Below, in pieces: positions 1 through 7,984 of a stretch of DNA of 10,962 nt. Numbering within the stretch: position 1 is the stretch's first letter; every line of letters starts with the position of its first letter. The stretch is taken from the NCBI GenBank assembly GCA_034696485.1, contig JAQIWT010001396.1:1-10962 (forward strand), in the 5' to 3' direction. Position numbers and translations under genes: made by a program. The notes under the pieces are model-generated. The model had not been told where the DNA came from. It did no database searches and was given only the letters and a program-made list of their open reading frames with translations. This DNA comes from Isohypsibius dastychi. Its lineage: Eukaryota; Tardigrada; Eutardigrada; Parachela; Isohypsibiidae.

Positions 1-2
1 AA

Positions 3-107
3 CCATATGACATCAAAAATTACCGCGTCGAAAAACTCGATGCGGAGAACTTCGAGTATGAATATCTTCCACCAGATAAAGAAGGAAAAAACGATGGAGA
101 AAACTAA
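3..107 (+). CDS. 3' end of an unidentified protein-coding gene (partial)
   Basis: The window opens inside a reading frame that starts at base 3 and closes with TAA at 105-107, giving the last 34 residues of a protein whose body lies to the left. The tail begins PYDIKNYRVEKLDAENFEYE and ends in a charged stretch rich in K, E, D and N. It is hydrophilic, with no membrane segment or family motif that I recognise. The other two plus frames are less protein-like: frame 1 is a run of K, S and M residues and frame 2 stops at once. An AATAAA lies 87 bases past the stop, which suits a gene end. The family cannot be named from so short a piece. Confidence 0.55.
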   Translation, partial: PYDIKNYRVEKLDAENFEYEYLPPDKEGKNDGEN

Positions 108-193
108 AGCCTGACGTGTTTTTTTGTGAAACTCCAGTTACAAATATGTTATGAAGTTTTTGCTCGTGATTTTTCTGTGATTTATTTAATCCA

Positions 194-199
194 AATAAA
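194..199 (+). terminator. Poly(A) signal AATAAA of the upstream partial gene
   Basis: A canonical AATAAA lies about 87 bases after the TAA at 105-107 and the following DNA is AT-rich. The spacing suits a short 3' UTR for the partial gene. Confidence 0.4.
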
Positions 200-1019
200 T
201 TCCACGCATTTTTCATTATAATTGCGCATAATGAAACTGAGTAAATTCCGTGTGATAATGTGAAAGCAAGCATGGAACCCAGAGACAAAATTCTGAGGAC
301 AAACCTCGATTCTGTCCGGCGTTTGCATCTCGATTTTCCAAAATCTCTTTTCATGGTTCAATAGTTTAACGTGATCCATATAACTGGAATTCAATCGGTT
401 GGTGTGGCGTAATATCATCATTTCCAACCTCCACTGGGTTTCTGAGAAACCTGAAAATTCACGTGTTCCCAATCACGGTTTTGCGTCATACACGAGTTCT
501 ATTAGAAGGTCACACAGATTACATCTGATTCGCATTGGCGAGATAATTATCTGAGCCGACATTGTCAGTTTCAACACAATTTCACTAGCCGATTTTGCCT
601 TTGATTTCCAAATGGTTTCTGATAAAAATCTCACCGTGAATTTGAGCGGTTTCTGTAAGGTGATAAATTAAATCTATCTGATTTTTTTTCTCCGGATGGA
701 ATGTGGATCATTTCCATTGAGCGTGATTTGAGATCTAAGTTTCCCACGTGAGTAAAAGGAATCGTCAGAATTCCGGGAAGCTGAATTTAATAATCAAGAT
801 CAGGTGGATGTGCGCAATCCTGGTTTAAGAAGGCACTCATTTGTTGGATTTCGAGCTATTCCTCCCATTCGCGTCATCTTGCAGAAATAACCCCCGCACA
901 ATTACTATACCGATCTCTTCCTTCATATAATTCTGTTTGGAAATATTTCTCGATCTGAAGAGCACTGCCCGATTTTCTGCACTGAAACCACCAGGTTATA
1001 TTATCTGGCGCCAAAAATA
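200..1019. other. Intergenic region upstream of the nuclear receptor gene
   Basis: I see no convincing gene here. Short minus-strand open frames exist but lack motifs, and one runs back through the coding end of the upstream gene. The frame that leads into the receptor is open from 891 with no ATG before 1020. An AG after a pyrimidine-containing stretch near 875-884 could be a 5' UTR splice acceptor. One AAGGTCA, a nuclear-receptor half-site sequence, lies at 506-512. No clear TATA box was identified. Confidence 0.4.
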
Positions 1020-4000
1020 ATGGAGCTGGGAAATAGTATGGCGCTCGGAAAATTTCGCGATTCCTCGAAGCCCAAGAGAAGACGGACCCTTCACCTTGGG
1101 CCCTGTCGAATTTGTGCAAAACTCTCGACCGGAGTCCATTATGGAGGTCTGCATTGAATCACTTAAATTTTCGTTACGGTCGATGACGTGGTTTTTTTTC
1201 AGTCGTGAGCTGCGAAGGATGCAAGGTCTGCTACTGATATTTAACATAAGGGATAACTGGCAAAATATTGCTTTGACAATTTTAGGCGTTTTTTAAGCGA
1301 GCCACAGCTCGCAGTGAGGAGCTCAAATGTTTTGCTGGTGGCAGCTGCGACATAACGTCGGTTAACCAGACCTGCAGGCCATGTCGATATCAACGCTGTG
1401 TCGAAACTGGAATGAATCCGGATTGTGAGTTTGGCGAATTGCGTAAGATTTTTGTTGATTTACGGTAAGGAGATTTGAATATTGACAATATATATATTTG
1501 CCAATCGCTTGTTCTTTTTATATATTACTGTCGGGAAATTCGCACAATCATGTTTTTTAAATCTGGGTTATTAATTATTATTTTTGTTGGATTATAAGTA
1601 TTTGTGAATAAACGAGCGGAACCTAGAATCATTCGGATCCACCAAATGAAAACAAAGCTTTATTCCATTAATTTCGGATGAAATTCGTCGAACCGAGAAT
1701 GAACTTGTTCAAACAAGAACTTGCAAATTACGTTAGCGCACCACGTAGAACGTGTTTTTGATTTTAACAGATTTCTAGATTTCCCAGCGTAAAACAAATT
1801 AGGAAAGAAAAATATTATATTATAAAAGAGAATATCATATTATAAATATGATCGGAGCGAAATATTCTAAATCTGCGATAATTAAGAAAGCAACAGCTGC
1901 AAACAGATTTTCCAAAAACATGAAAACTAATGTGATCTACAGTAGTGCCTAATGCTTAATCTTGTAATTCTTTTGCCATTTCGTGTTGACAGGGCTTTTA
2001 TTCAATCACACTAAGATCGCAAGGACGCTGGGAATCAATTTTAAAATGTTTTTCAGGTGCAATAATTGGAAGAATGTCGCGAGCGAGGAAGGAGCAGCAT
2101 ATGAAAGAGAATGAGATGCGTGAATTGATTTCAAAACCCTATCCCAAGCCCATGCATGTAATTCAAGTCAAGGAAGAAAAAGGTGAATCGGAAAAGTCTT
2201 GGCCTTTTCTCATCATGAAAAATCCAAATCATTAGCCTGGATGTTATTAATTTTTTCCAGATATAACCGATGACGCAGACCAGCAGCGGAAAACAATCGC
2301 AGTCATGGGTAAATCTTGATAACAAACAGCTGACACCAAATTTTACGCACAATTTTGGAATATAAATGGAGTTGTTTAACATTCATTATCATTTACGTTT
2401 TTTTTCATTGTAATTCGGATATTTCTACAGAACCGCAATTTTTATAATCGAATGTTTTTAAAATTCAGATTTGAACGTTCGAACGTGTTCGTTTGAAATT
2501 TTTATTCTCTGCATTCTTTCCATCTAACGGATGATTTTCTCTTTTTTTCAACAATTTTCTGGAAGTAACTATGATCGATGATTATACAATTTGTTTTACA
2601 GAATTGTTCTGACTAATTTTTAGACATGGTTCCGTCGAACGCGCCAAGTCCAGCCCAAGAAAACCACCCTCCGAATTTCAGCACATTTTTCCCGTCGAAT
2701 TATATGTTTCATAATTTTTCGGATCCTTATTACTATCTGTCGAACCCATCACTCCACATCAGTGACCATAGCTCCCAGCTGGATTTTATTGGCCGACCAG
2801 AAACGCCGTATTCTACGAAACTCGGCAAATATCTGTTCCATCTGAATGGAAACGAATACAGTTTCGAGAAAACGGTTGAAGCTATAGAAAACTCCATCCA
2901 GGTCGCTTATGCCGATCAGTTGGAGACTTGGGACAGGTTCATGTATCGCGCGCTAAAATACGGCGAAATCCCGGTAAGTTGCACAAGCGTTTCACCTCAG
3001 AAACAAACGCATAAATAAATCAGACCAACTATTTTCATCAAATTTCAAAACAAGCGCAGTAAAGAGCAAACTTGTTCTATGTGAATAAAACAAAATTGTT
3101 ATTTTTAATAATTTATATTTAATATTATTCATGCTGCCAATTCTTCTGTAAATTATAGGTGCAACCGGAAGTGGCTGTGGAGCTCTACCTGGCAGCTGTA
3201 GCCTACGATGTTCACGAAACGACGGATCGATCCGCGCAGTTCATCAAGGGTCTTCCCGGTTATTACGAGACGAATATGCGGGATCTGGGCAAGATAATGA
3301 GCGAGCGCTGGCAGATTCCCTGGCTCGTGCGTAATTCTCTCATATGATTCTGAAGATTAAATGATAAGGAAAGATCTTTATATTTCTCAGATCACGCATT
3401 CCAATTATTTTCACGAAGGTGACCTTTACTGCTTAGCCGGCCCGAATCGATATCACTGCTGCCGATATTGGATTGATCGTGTTATCAACGGCGATTACGT
3501 CAGATTCACCATGTCCATGCTGGAGGAAATTAAATCTATGGGATTGAGTCTCGTGGAATTATACACACTTCTTGCCGCTATAATATTCTGGCCAGGTACT
3601 ACGCATCTCTCGCAAAGAAGATTCTCTCCCATGAAACACTCTATTTATTATGCGAGGGCATAAAAGGATCGGATTTATTTTATTATTCAGTTAAAGAATA
3701 CCGAATATTTATGGAAAAATATTTATCAAATTTTATAGAAAATACTTGTTATATTTTCTCTAAAATATCAGAATATTGGAACTTTCATTATCATCAAGTG
3801 TTCCAAATTTCCATCTTTGAAAACCATCGAACAGAATTCCCAGTATTCCTGAAATTATTCGACACAGCCAAAAAACCCACACCGAAGTTTATATTAAAAA
3901 CTGCAACTTTGATTTTGTTTTTTAAAGTTAGATGATTCTAAACCCTCTTACTTTAACCGGCCGAATTTGTTCTATTCTAGGATCGACTAAAGAACTTGCC

Positions 4001-4279
4001 AACCCCGTGCTCTTCAATTTACTACATGCACATTATATCGACGTCCTAATCCAGCTGGTCAGGTTACGCTCTCCAAAGTCGAACGTGAACGAATTCATGA
4101 GCAAAATTCGTCTCCTGATTTTCCGGCTGGACAATGCGAGTCTCCTGGACACGCATTACCGGAACACTCCGACAACCCAAGCCGATCCGGCATATCCGTT
4201 CCAACCGGATACCGGCGCAGCCATTCTGCACGCTATCTGCAGCGTCGAAGACGAAACCTTTTCACCATCAATATTCTAA
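1020..4279 (+). CDS. Nuclear hormone receptor, C4 zinc-finger DNA-binding domain plus ligand-binding domain (nine exons)
   Basis: Exons: 1020-1146, 1203-1225, 1286-1424, 2057-2182, 2261-2308, 2624-2973, 3159-3326, 3391-3595 and 3981-4279, 1485 nt and 494 aa. All introns are GT-AG and all phases agree. Finger 1 uses C28, C31, C45 and C48, with P-box CEGCKAFFKR. Finger 2 uses C64, C70, C79 and C82, followed by CRYQRCVETGMNP. The hinge is basic, then acidic, then Pro/Ser/Tyr-rich (about 96-240). The ligand-binding domain (about 245-470) shows the family signature FIKGLPGYYETNMRDLGKI near 298-316, W321, and a helix 7-9 segment with LLAAIIFWPG. No clear acidic AF-2 helix is visible at the C-terminus. 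The start is the first ATG in the open frame, in good context; ATG 1038 is an alternative. It should be a nuclear, DNA-binding, possibly ligand-regulated transcription factor. The subfamily is uncertain. Finger 2 has eight residues, not nine, between C70 and C79. Confidence 0.87.
1425..2056 (+). other. Long intron 3 of the nuclear receptor gene
   Basis: The intron starts GTGAGT and ends TTTTTCAG, joining T|GT to make a cysteine codon just after the finger domain. At 632 bp it is the largest intron in the gene and is AT-rich. It carries an AT-rich two-copy tandem repeat at 1811-1850. I see no gene inside it. Confidence 0.7.
1811..1850. repeat. Two-copy 20-bp AT-rich tandem repeat in the receptor intron
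   Basis: Bases 1811-1830 and 1831-1850 match at 16 of 20 positions with no gap. Both copies start aatat and have tataaa in the middle. It is probably simple-sequence drift. Confidence 0.45.
2309..2623 (+). other. Intron 5 of the nuclear receptor gene
   Basis: Donor GTAAAT, acceptor TTTTTAG, 315 bp. The nearer alternative acceptor ending at 2601 is excluded because it would bring an in-frame TGA into the message. Nothing else is recognisable inside. Confidence 0.65.
3596..3980 (+). other. Intron 8 of the nuclear receptor gene
   Basis: Donor GTACTA directly after the FWPG-coding stretch, acceptor TTCTATTCTAG, 385 bp. The joined codon (G|GA) continues the ligand-binding domain without a break. 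A 74-codon open frame inside it (about 3711-3935) has low-complexity, AT-driven composition and is not called. Confidence 0.65.
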
Positions 4280-4778
4280 TTCACATCCGCCCCGCGATCT
4301 GAACTAATGTGACAAGATGATATTTTTCTTCAATTTAAGGAATACGAAATGTTCGTTTACAAACTCGCCTCAAAACTCAGCGGAAGTACTAGTCCTGGTT
4401 TACTATTAGTACTACATTTGATAGAAGGGATCATTCTGAAGAAGAAAATGCTCGCAATATTCCATTAACAAAAGAAAACCTGGGATGGACGATATTTGAA
4501 AGAATTAGTTCATTACGAGTTCTTCATAAAGTCGGTTAAAAAGAGTCAAAAATGTCACCACAAAGTAACAAAGAACAATTTCGGCAAGAACAAAAATATG
4601 TCTGTCATAACAGAACAGAAAATTTTCATAACAAGAAATCCTGAGAATTGCGCACACTCACTTCAACAACATGCGGCCGGTCGCCGAGATTCTGATGCTC
4701 GAGGAACGCCATTCATGTCTTTGTAGAAGAAAATACTGGACCAGCTGTTCGGCAAGCGAATGACGAAGAACTCGCTAT
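4280..4778. other. Gap between convergent stop codons, with broken ligand-binding-domain-like fragments
   Basis: The receptor ends at 4279 and the opposite-strand BTB gene ends at 4779. No AATAAA for either direction is visible between them. On the plus strand, three stretches read like helices 9-12 of a nuclear-receptor ligand-binding domain. An open frame at 4340-4399 starts EYEMFVYKLASKL. One near 4635-4711 includes FNNMRPVAEILMLEE. One at 4727-4780 reads KKILDQLFGKRMTKNSLF. The third is in a different frame from the second and directly follows a TAG. They could be a decayed duplicate of the receptor's last exons, alternative 3' exons, or chance. No intact gene is called. Confidence 0.35.
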
Positions 4779-6224
4779 TTAATCATCGTCACCGGAGTAG
4801 TTTTCCTCCTGCAGAACCAAATGCGTGAAATTACGAAAAACCGCCAAGAAAATGCGACTCACCACATCGTTATTGTCGTCATCATCTTCGTCTTCCTCGT
4901 TGATTTCGTCTTCTAAGATGACATCGCCGCCACCGTTGATTCTTTTGGCGTCTTCCTGTTCAAGATCCGCATCCTCCGCCGATCGTTTTTTTCCTTTCAT
5001 CCCAAGAACCGCGAAGAATTCAGTGGCGAGTTCCGGTGAGCATTTTTGGACAATTTCGATAAATCCACCTGCTTCGTTAAACGAAGTATAATTCTTCTCG
5101 ACAAAGCTGATAACTTTTCCGGCGAGTGCCGGAAGTTCTTTCTCTTTGGCAAACACGAAAGATTCCACTGCATTCTTCACGGTGACACTCTTCCCCATGG
5201 CTTCTGCGGCATACTTCATCAAACTGGCCAGCTGATATTTGTCAGCTGTGACGAAGACTTCTTTGGCATTTTTGGCGACTCGGGCAGCAATCGGTATTCC
5301 GTAGAACGAATCAATGATGATCTTTACAATGTTGAAGTATTCGTCAAGCTTGCACTCCCCAGATTTGGTTTCCTTCATATCATGTGAGAACATGGCTTGG
5401 AAGACGTCTGAAGCAGCAGCCAAAACAATTTTATGGGCCTTGATTTGTTTGGAAATGTCTCCACTTTCAGCGGTTATAGTAACATCCGTCATTTCTCCTC
5501 GCTCGTAAAATCCACGGAGTCTCTCTTCGACATCATAATAAAGCTGGAATTCACTGATCGGTGACTTGAATGCTCGAGAATAAATGCAGTCGTCCAAAGA
5601 AACAACAAGAGACGCGGTGAAAGTGTCCATTTTCGGTTCAACAGATTCCGAGATATCAACCACCATAGACCAAGAAATCGACGAAGCAAGCCGCTTCGGC
5701 GCATTCCTTTCATACTGATACTGATCCATTGGCGAAAAATGCATATCCTTGCTCAAAGCCGATGGTTTGTCCACCACAAGAGGATACTTCAGCCTAAAAG
5801 AGAAAAAATGTTCAAACAATTCCTCGGAGAGCAGTTTTAGTTTCAAACGTGATATTACTTACTCAGCTTTCCCTAGTCCAAGTGTAGGCCATTTTTTGAT
5901 GTCATTCCAAGACTGACTGTTAATACCCGATTCAGTTTCAGTGAAGGCAACACGGAAGCTGAGTTCGACTGGACTTTTCCCCTGTTTGGGTCTTCCGGCA
6001 GGACAGGGCGCCACAAAAAGTAACATTCTTAACTGGCCATTAACAGCTTCACTGCCAACTTCAAATTCTTCCAGAGGCGAAGTTACCGATGCCGCGGTGT
6101 CACATTTGTAGTAACTGGAGAAATTTGGAACAGTCCATTTCATGCTGATTTCCATCAAGCGTCCATTTTCTGGGTGCTCAACGAAGCCCCAACCCAGCGT
6201 TCCTGCAACCTTCGTGGGGGACAT
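4779..6224 (-). CDS. MATH/BTB (POZ) domain protein, SPOP-like architecture
   Basis: Minus-strand exons: 6224-5863, 5793-4863 and 4808-4779, 440 aa. The N-terminal half (about 1-190) is MATH-like, with MKWTVPNFSSYY at 28-39 and a second Trp-centred strand ISWSMVVDI near 160. The BTB/POZ domain (about 212-315) has the hallmark MTDVTI strand, the AHKIVLAAASDVFQAMF segment, and the DKYQLASLMKYAAEAM helix at its end. A short BACK-like helical region follows to about 380. A basic cluster GKKRSAEDADLEQEDAKR at 388-404 suggests nuclear localisation, and the tail is strongly acidic. Proteins of this class usually hand substrates to CUL3 ubiquitin ligases; that role is inferred. The chosen ATG directly precedes the MATH-like region. 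The upstream extension of the open frame starts at GTG and is not believed. The last intron (4809-4862, 54 bp) has good GT-AG ends but no stop, so retention would give 458 aa. Confidence 0.85.
4809..4862 (-). other. Stopless 54-nt candidate last intron of the BTB gene
   Basis: Read on the minus strand it begins GTGAGTCGC and ends TTCTGCAG, both strong splice signals. Its length is a multiple of three and it contains no stop. Splicing joins the acidic run directly to EENYSGDDD; retention inserts 18 hydrophobic residues (VSRIFLAVF and on) into the acidic tail. The compositional contrast favours its being an intron. Confidence 0.6.
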
Positions 6225-6514
6225 TGTTGTAAATTCAAGTGATTTTAAAGGCAGTAGAATCACATCCACAAAATGGAAGTTACGAGTAGAAACAAACACC
6301 ACTGAGAATCCCGCCAGATTCTTGCACGTTCGAGATCAGACAGCAAAACAAAGTGAAGCTGGTGGTCCAGCGTCTTCCAGATCCACCTTAACCCCCCCCC
6401 CCCCCTCAACCATCCCGGTTCAGAGTCAAAAAGAAATCGCTTGAGTTTGTTGCGAAATTCATTTGAAAATTGAAATCGTGTTGTTTGCAAGCAACTTCAT
6501 CTGCAGTCATCGAA
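6225..6514. promoter_or_regulatory. Divergent intergenic region between the BTB gene and the second receptor-type gene
   Basis: The two start codons point away from each other and are 290 bp apart, so the region must hold both 5' UTRs and probably both promoters. It includes a run of 14 C at 6392-6405. No clear TATA box is visible for either gene. Possible 5' UTR or trans-splice acceptors are a minus-strand TTCTCAG near 6303 and a plus-strand CTGCAG just before 6507. Confidence 0.5.
6392..6405 (+). repeat. C14 homopolymer tract
   Basis: Fourteen consecutive C residues lie in the divergent promoter region. The surrounding DNA has no comparable homopolymer of G or C. It may be length-variable and prone to sequencing error. 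Confidence 0.85.
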
Positions 6515-7385
6515 ATGGATACCGTTTTTCCTCGAGCACCAAAGAAATGTCGAATTTGTGGTGGAAAGCCTCCTACGCTTGATTTTGGAACCCCATCTTG
6601 CGATGTTTGCCAGGTTTGTGATTGCATCTCAACAAAGCTTCAGTTTCCGGTTCGGTAATTCTTGTTTTGATAGGATTTCTTCACCCGCCATGTGAAGAAA
6701 CTTAAGAAACTCAAATGCCCGTTAGACGGAAAGTGTGTGATCAATCACAAAGACACGGAGACGCGTTGCGATGCCTGCTGGCTCCAAAAGTGCCTGGGGA
6801 AGGGAATAAAACTTCCAGGTTTGTTTTGATTTATTTGCCGCACACGATTTCATCCTGTAACCACGATTTGTTTCAGAAATCAGAAACGAAATCGAGGATC
6901 CCGATAACGAAGCAGGATCAGAGTCCGTCAGACCGATGATGATCACTCCAAATCTGCAAAATTCCACAGAATCACTTGTGAAAAGAGCTCCTCCGAAATA
7001 TGAAGTCCTCGACAACCTGAAATCGTTATTCCACCAGTCCGATTCGAAGCCATTCACTTTTTTCGGTGCTGATGATGAGGAAGATCACCCGGAAATCGAC
7101 CAGCATTCGACCAGATTTACAAAAGAAACGTTTTCTGATGATGAAGAAATCGACGATGATCTTCCACCAATCCTTTTCACTGCTCCCGCTTCTGCTAAAC
7201 GAAAGTCGTTCTTCTTCACGGAAAATGATCCACGTCTTGCTAAAGGATTGAGGTACATGAGTTTGACACCGGAGGAGAAAGCAGCCAGTATTGAGATTTG
7301 GAAGAGAACGAGACCGCAACTTGCTGCAGATTTCAAAAAGATCAAAAAACAAGCCAACCGGAAACGGAAACTGCCTCCTCGATGA
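6515..7385 (+). CDS. Divergent nuclear-receptor-type zinc-finger protein without a ligand-binding domain
   Basis: Exons: 6515-6613, 6674-6818 and 6877-7385, 753 nt and 250 aa; introns of 60 and 58 bp are GT-AG with matching phases. Residues 12-73 form a two-finger domain: C12-X2-C15-X13-C29-X2-C32, then C48-X5-C54-X10-C65-X2-C68, followed by CWLQKCLGKGI. This is the nuclear-receptor pattern, but the P-box reads CDVCQDFFTR instead of CEGCKGFFRR, and finger 2 has ten residues where nine are usual. From 82 on there is no ligand-binding fold. The middle (about 120-175) is acidic (DDEEDHPEID, SDDEEIDDD), and the tail after LTPEEKAASIEIWKRTRPQL is basic (KKIKKQANRKRKLPPR), a likely nuclear signal. 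ATG 6515 is the first ATG before the fingers, and the frame upstream of it has only TTG. A nuclear DNA- or protein-binding role is likely. NR0-type, ligand-domain-less receptors such as Knirps and ODR-7 are a structural precedent only. Confidence 0.8.
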
Positions 7386-7467
7386 TGTTTGTGAGTGTTT
7401 CCAGTTCATCCTTTGTTTTGGGATTATTGTTTTTTCGCAGTTTGGGTATGTATCTTGGTGAACCAAA

Positions 7468-7473
7468 ATTAAA
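7468..7473 (+). terminator. Possible ATTAAA poly(A) signal of the second receptor-type gene
   Basis: This common variant of the poly(A) signal lies 83 bases past the TGA, followed by T- and GT-rich sequence. No AATAAA is nearer. Confidence 0.3.
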
Positions 7474-7566
7474 CTTTGTTGGACTTCCGGTGGTGTTATG
7501 TCACTGAATGAAATGAACACTTCCCGTGTTGTTTTTATTTCAAGCTGAAAATGATTGCCAACGCTC

Positions 7567-7841
7567 TTAGGATATTGGTAGAGAATTTGATGGATTTATT
7601 GGAACTTCGATAAGCTCCATGATTCCGAAGCAGTTTTTTATTTGCGTGGTGTTTTTTGCCGTTTTGACAGTTTTATTTCGCGGAAACAAATTTCGAGATG
7701 TTCTTCTCCGTCGTTCTTCAAAAGTGTCAACAATTTCTTGGCCTTGATACAAGCGATGCTTTTTTCTCCAGTTGGTTCCTGTTGATTTATTATCGTCGGA
7801 ACTCATGCGGAAGCGTATTGACGTTTTTTTCTTTTTGGCAT
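7567..7841 (-). other. Candidate small basic protein gene, two competing frames
   Basis: From ATG 7841 the minus strand reads MPKRKKRQYASA, then TGA at 7805-7803. The same frame then stays open for 54 codons to TAA at 7640-7638, including KSIACIKAKKLLTLLKNDGE and a basic end SKRQKTPRK. A second frame from ATG 7806 gives 79 residues to 7567 (MSSDDNKSTGTNWRKKHRLY and on) and is also rich in Arg and Lys. The first has the more protein-like amphipathic pattern, but the TGA breaks it and I find no clean intron that removes the stop. A pseudogene, a spliced small protein or chance are all open. Confidence 0.25.
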
Positions 7842-7976
7842 GCCTCGCAAATTGAAAGCTGGCGCGTTTTATTCAGGGAATCGGTGAATCATTTTTCGGG
7901 CATCGAAATTATTCACAGTAAAGAACTGTATTCGAGCAGCAGTCATGTGGCTTTTTTGTAATTACACAGCGAGGTC

Positions 7977-7984
7977 TTTATAAG
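7977..7984 (+). promoter_or_regulatory. TATA box (TTTATAAG) for the secreted-protein gene
   Basis: A good TATA-box match lies 108 bases before the ATG of the secreted-protein gene. A TCATAT, a partial match to an arthropod-type initiator, lies about 30 bases downstream near 8008-8013, the expected distance. A short 5' UTR of about 80 bases would follow. Confidence 0.45.

Noticed and set aside
13-354. 113-codon minus-strand open frame with a hydrophobic stretch
   Set aside because: It runs antisense through the coding end of the upstream partial gene and its poly(A) signal. It has no motif, and its hydrophobic look follows from AT-rich bases.
996-1247. Minus- and plus-strand open frames across the first receptor exons
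   Set aside because: They are shadows of the zinc-finger exons. The plus frame at 1096-1296 reads through two introns and breaks the finger motif.
3417-3427. Palindrome AAGGTGACCTT resembling a receptor response element
   Set aside because: It lies inside receptor exon 8, where the bases encode part of the ligand-binding domain. An overlapping inverted half-site without a spacer is not a usual element.
3711-3935. 74-codon plus-strand open frame
   Set aside because: It lies inside receptor intron 8 and is low-complexity and Phe/Ile/Lys-rich. Splicing from 3595 to 3981 keeps the ligand-binding domain intact.
4496-4726. 76-codon plus-strand open frame
   Set aside because: It starts at TTG, is Lys/Asn-rich and has no motif. 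It runs out of frame through the ligand-binding-domain-like stretch.
4825-5713. Several plus and minus open frames across the BTB exon
   Set aside because: They are antisense or off-frame shadows of the MATH/BTB coding sequence. The poly-Ser plus frame is the reverse of the acidic Asp/Glu codons.
7026-7520. 164-codon minus-strand open frame
   Set aside because: It is antisense to the last exon of the second receptor-type gene, with no start context or motif. The sense strand has a continuous, splice-supported protein.
7698-7961. 87-codon plus-strand open frame
   Set aside because: It has T-rich, Phe/Ser-heavy composition and overlaps the minus-strand basic frames. No splice or promoter evidence supports it.
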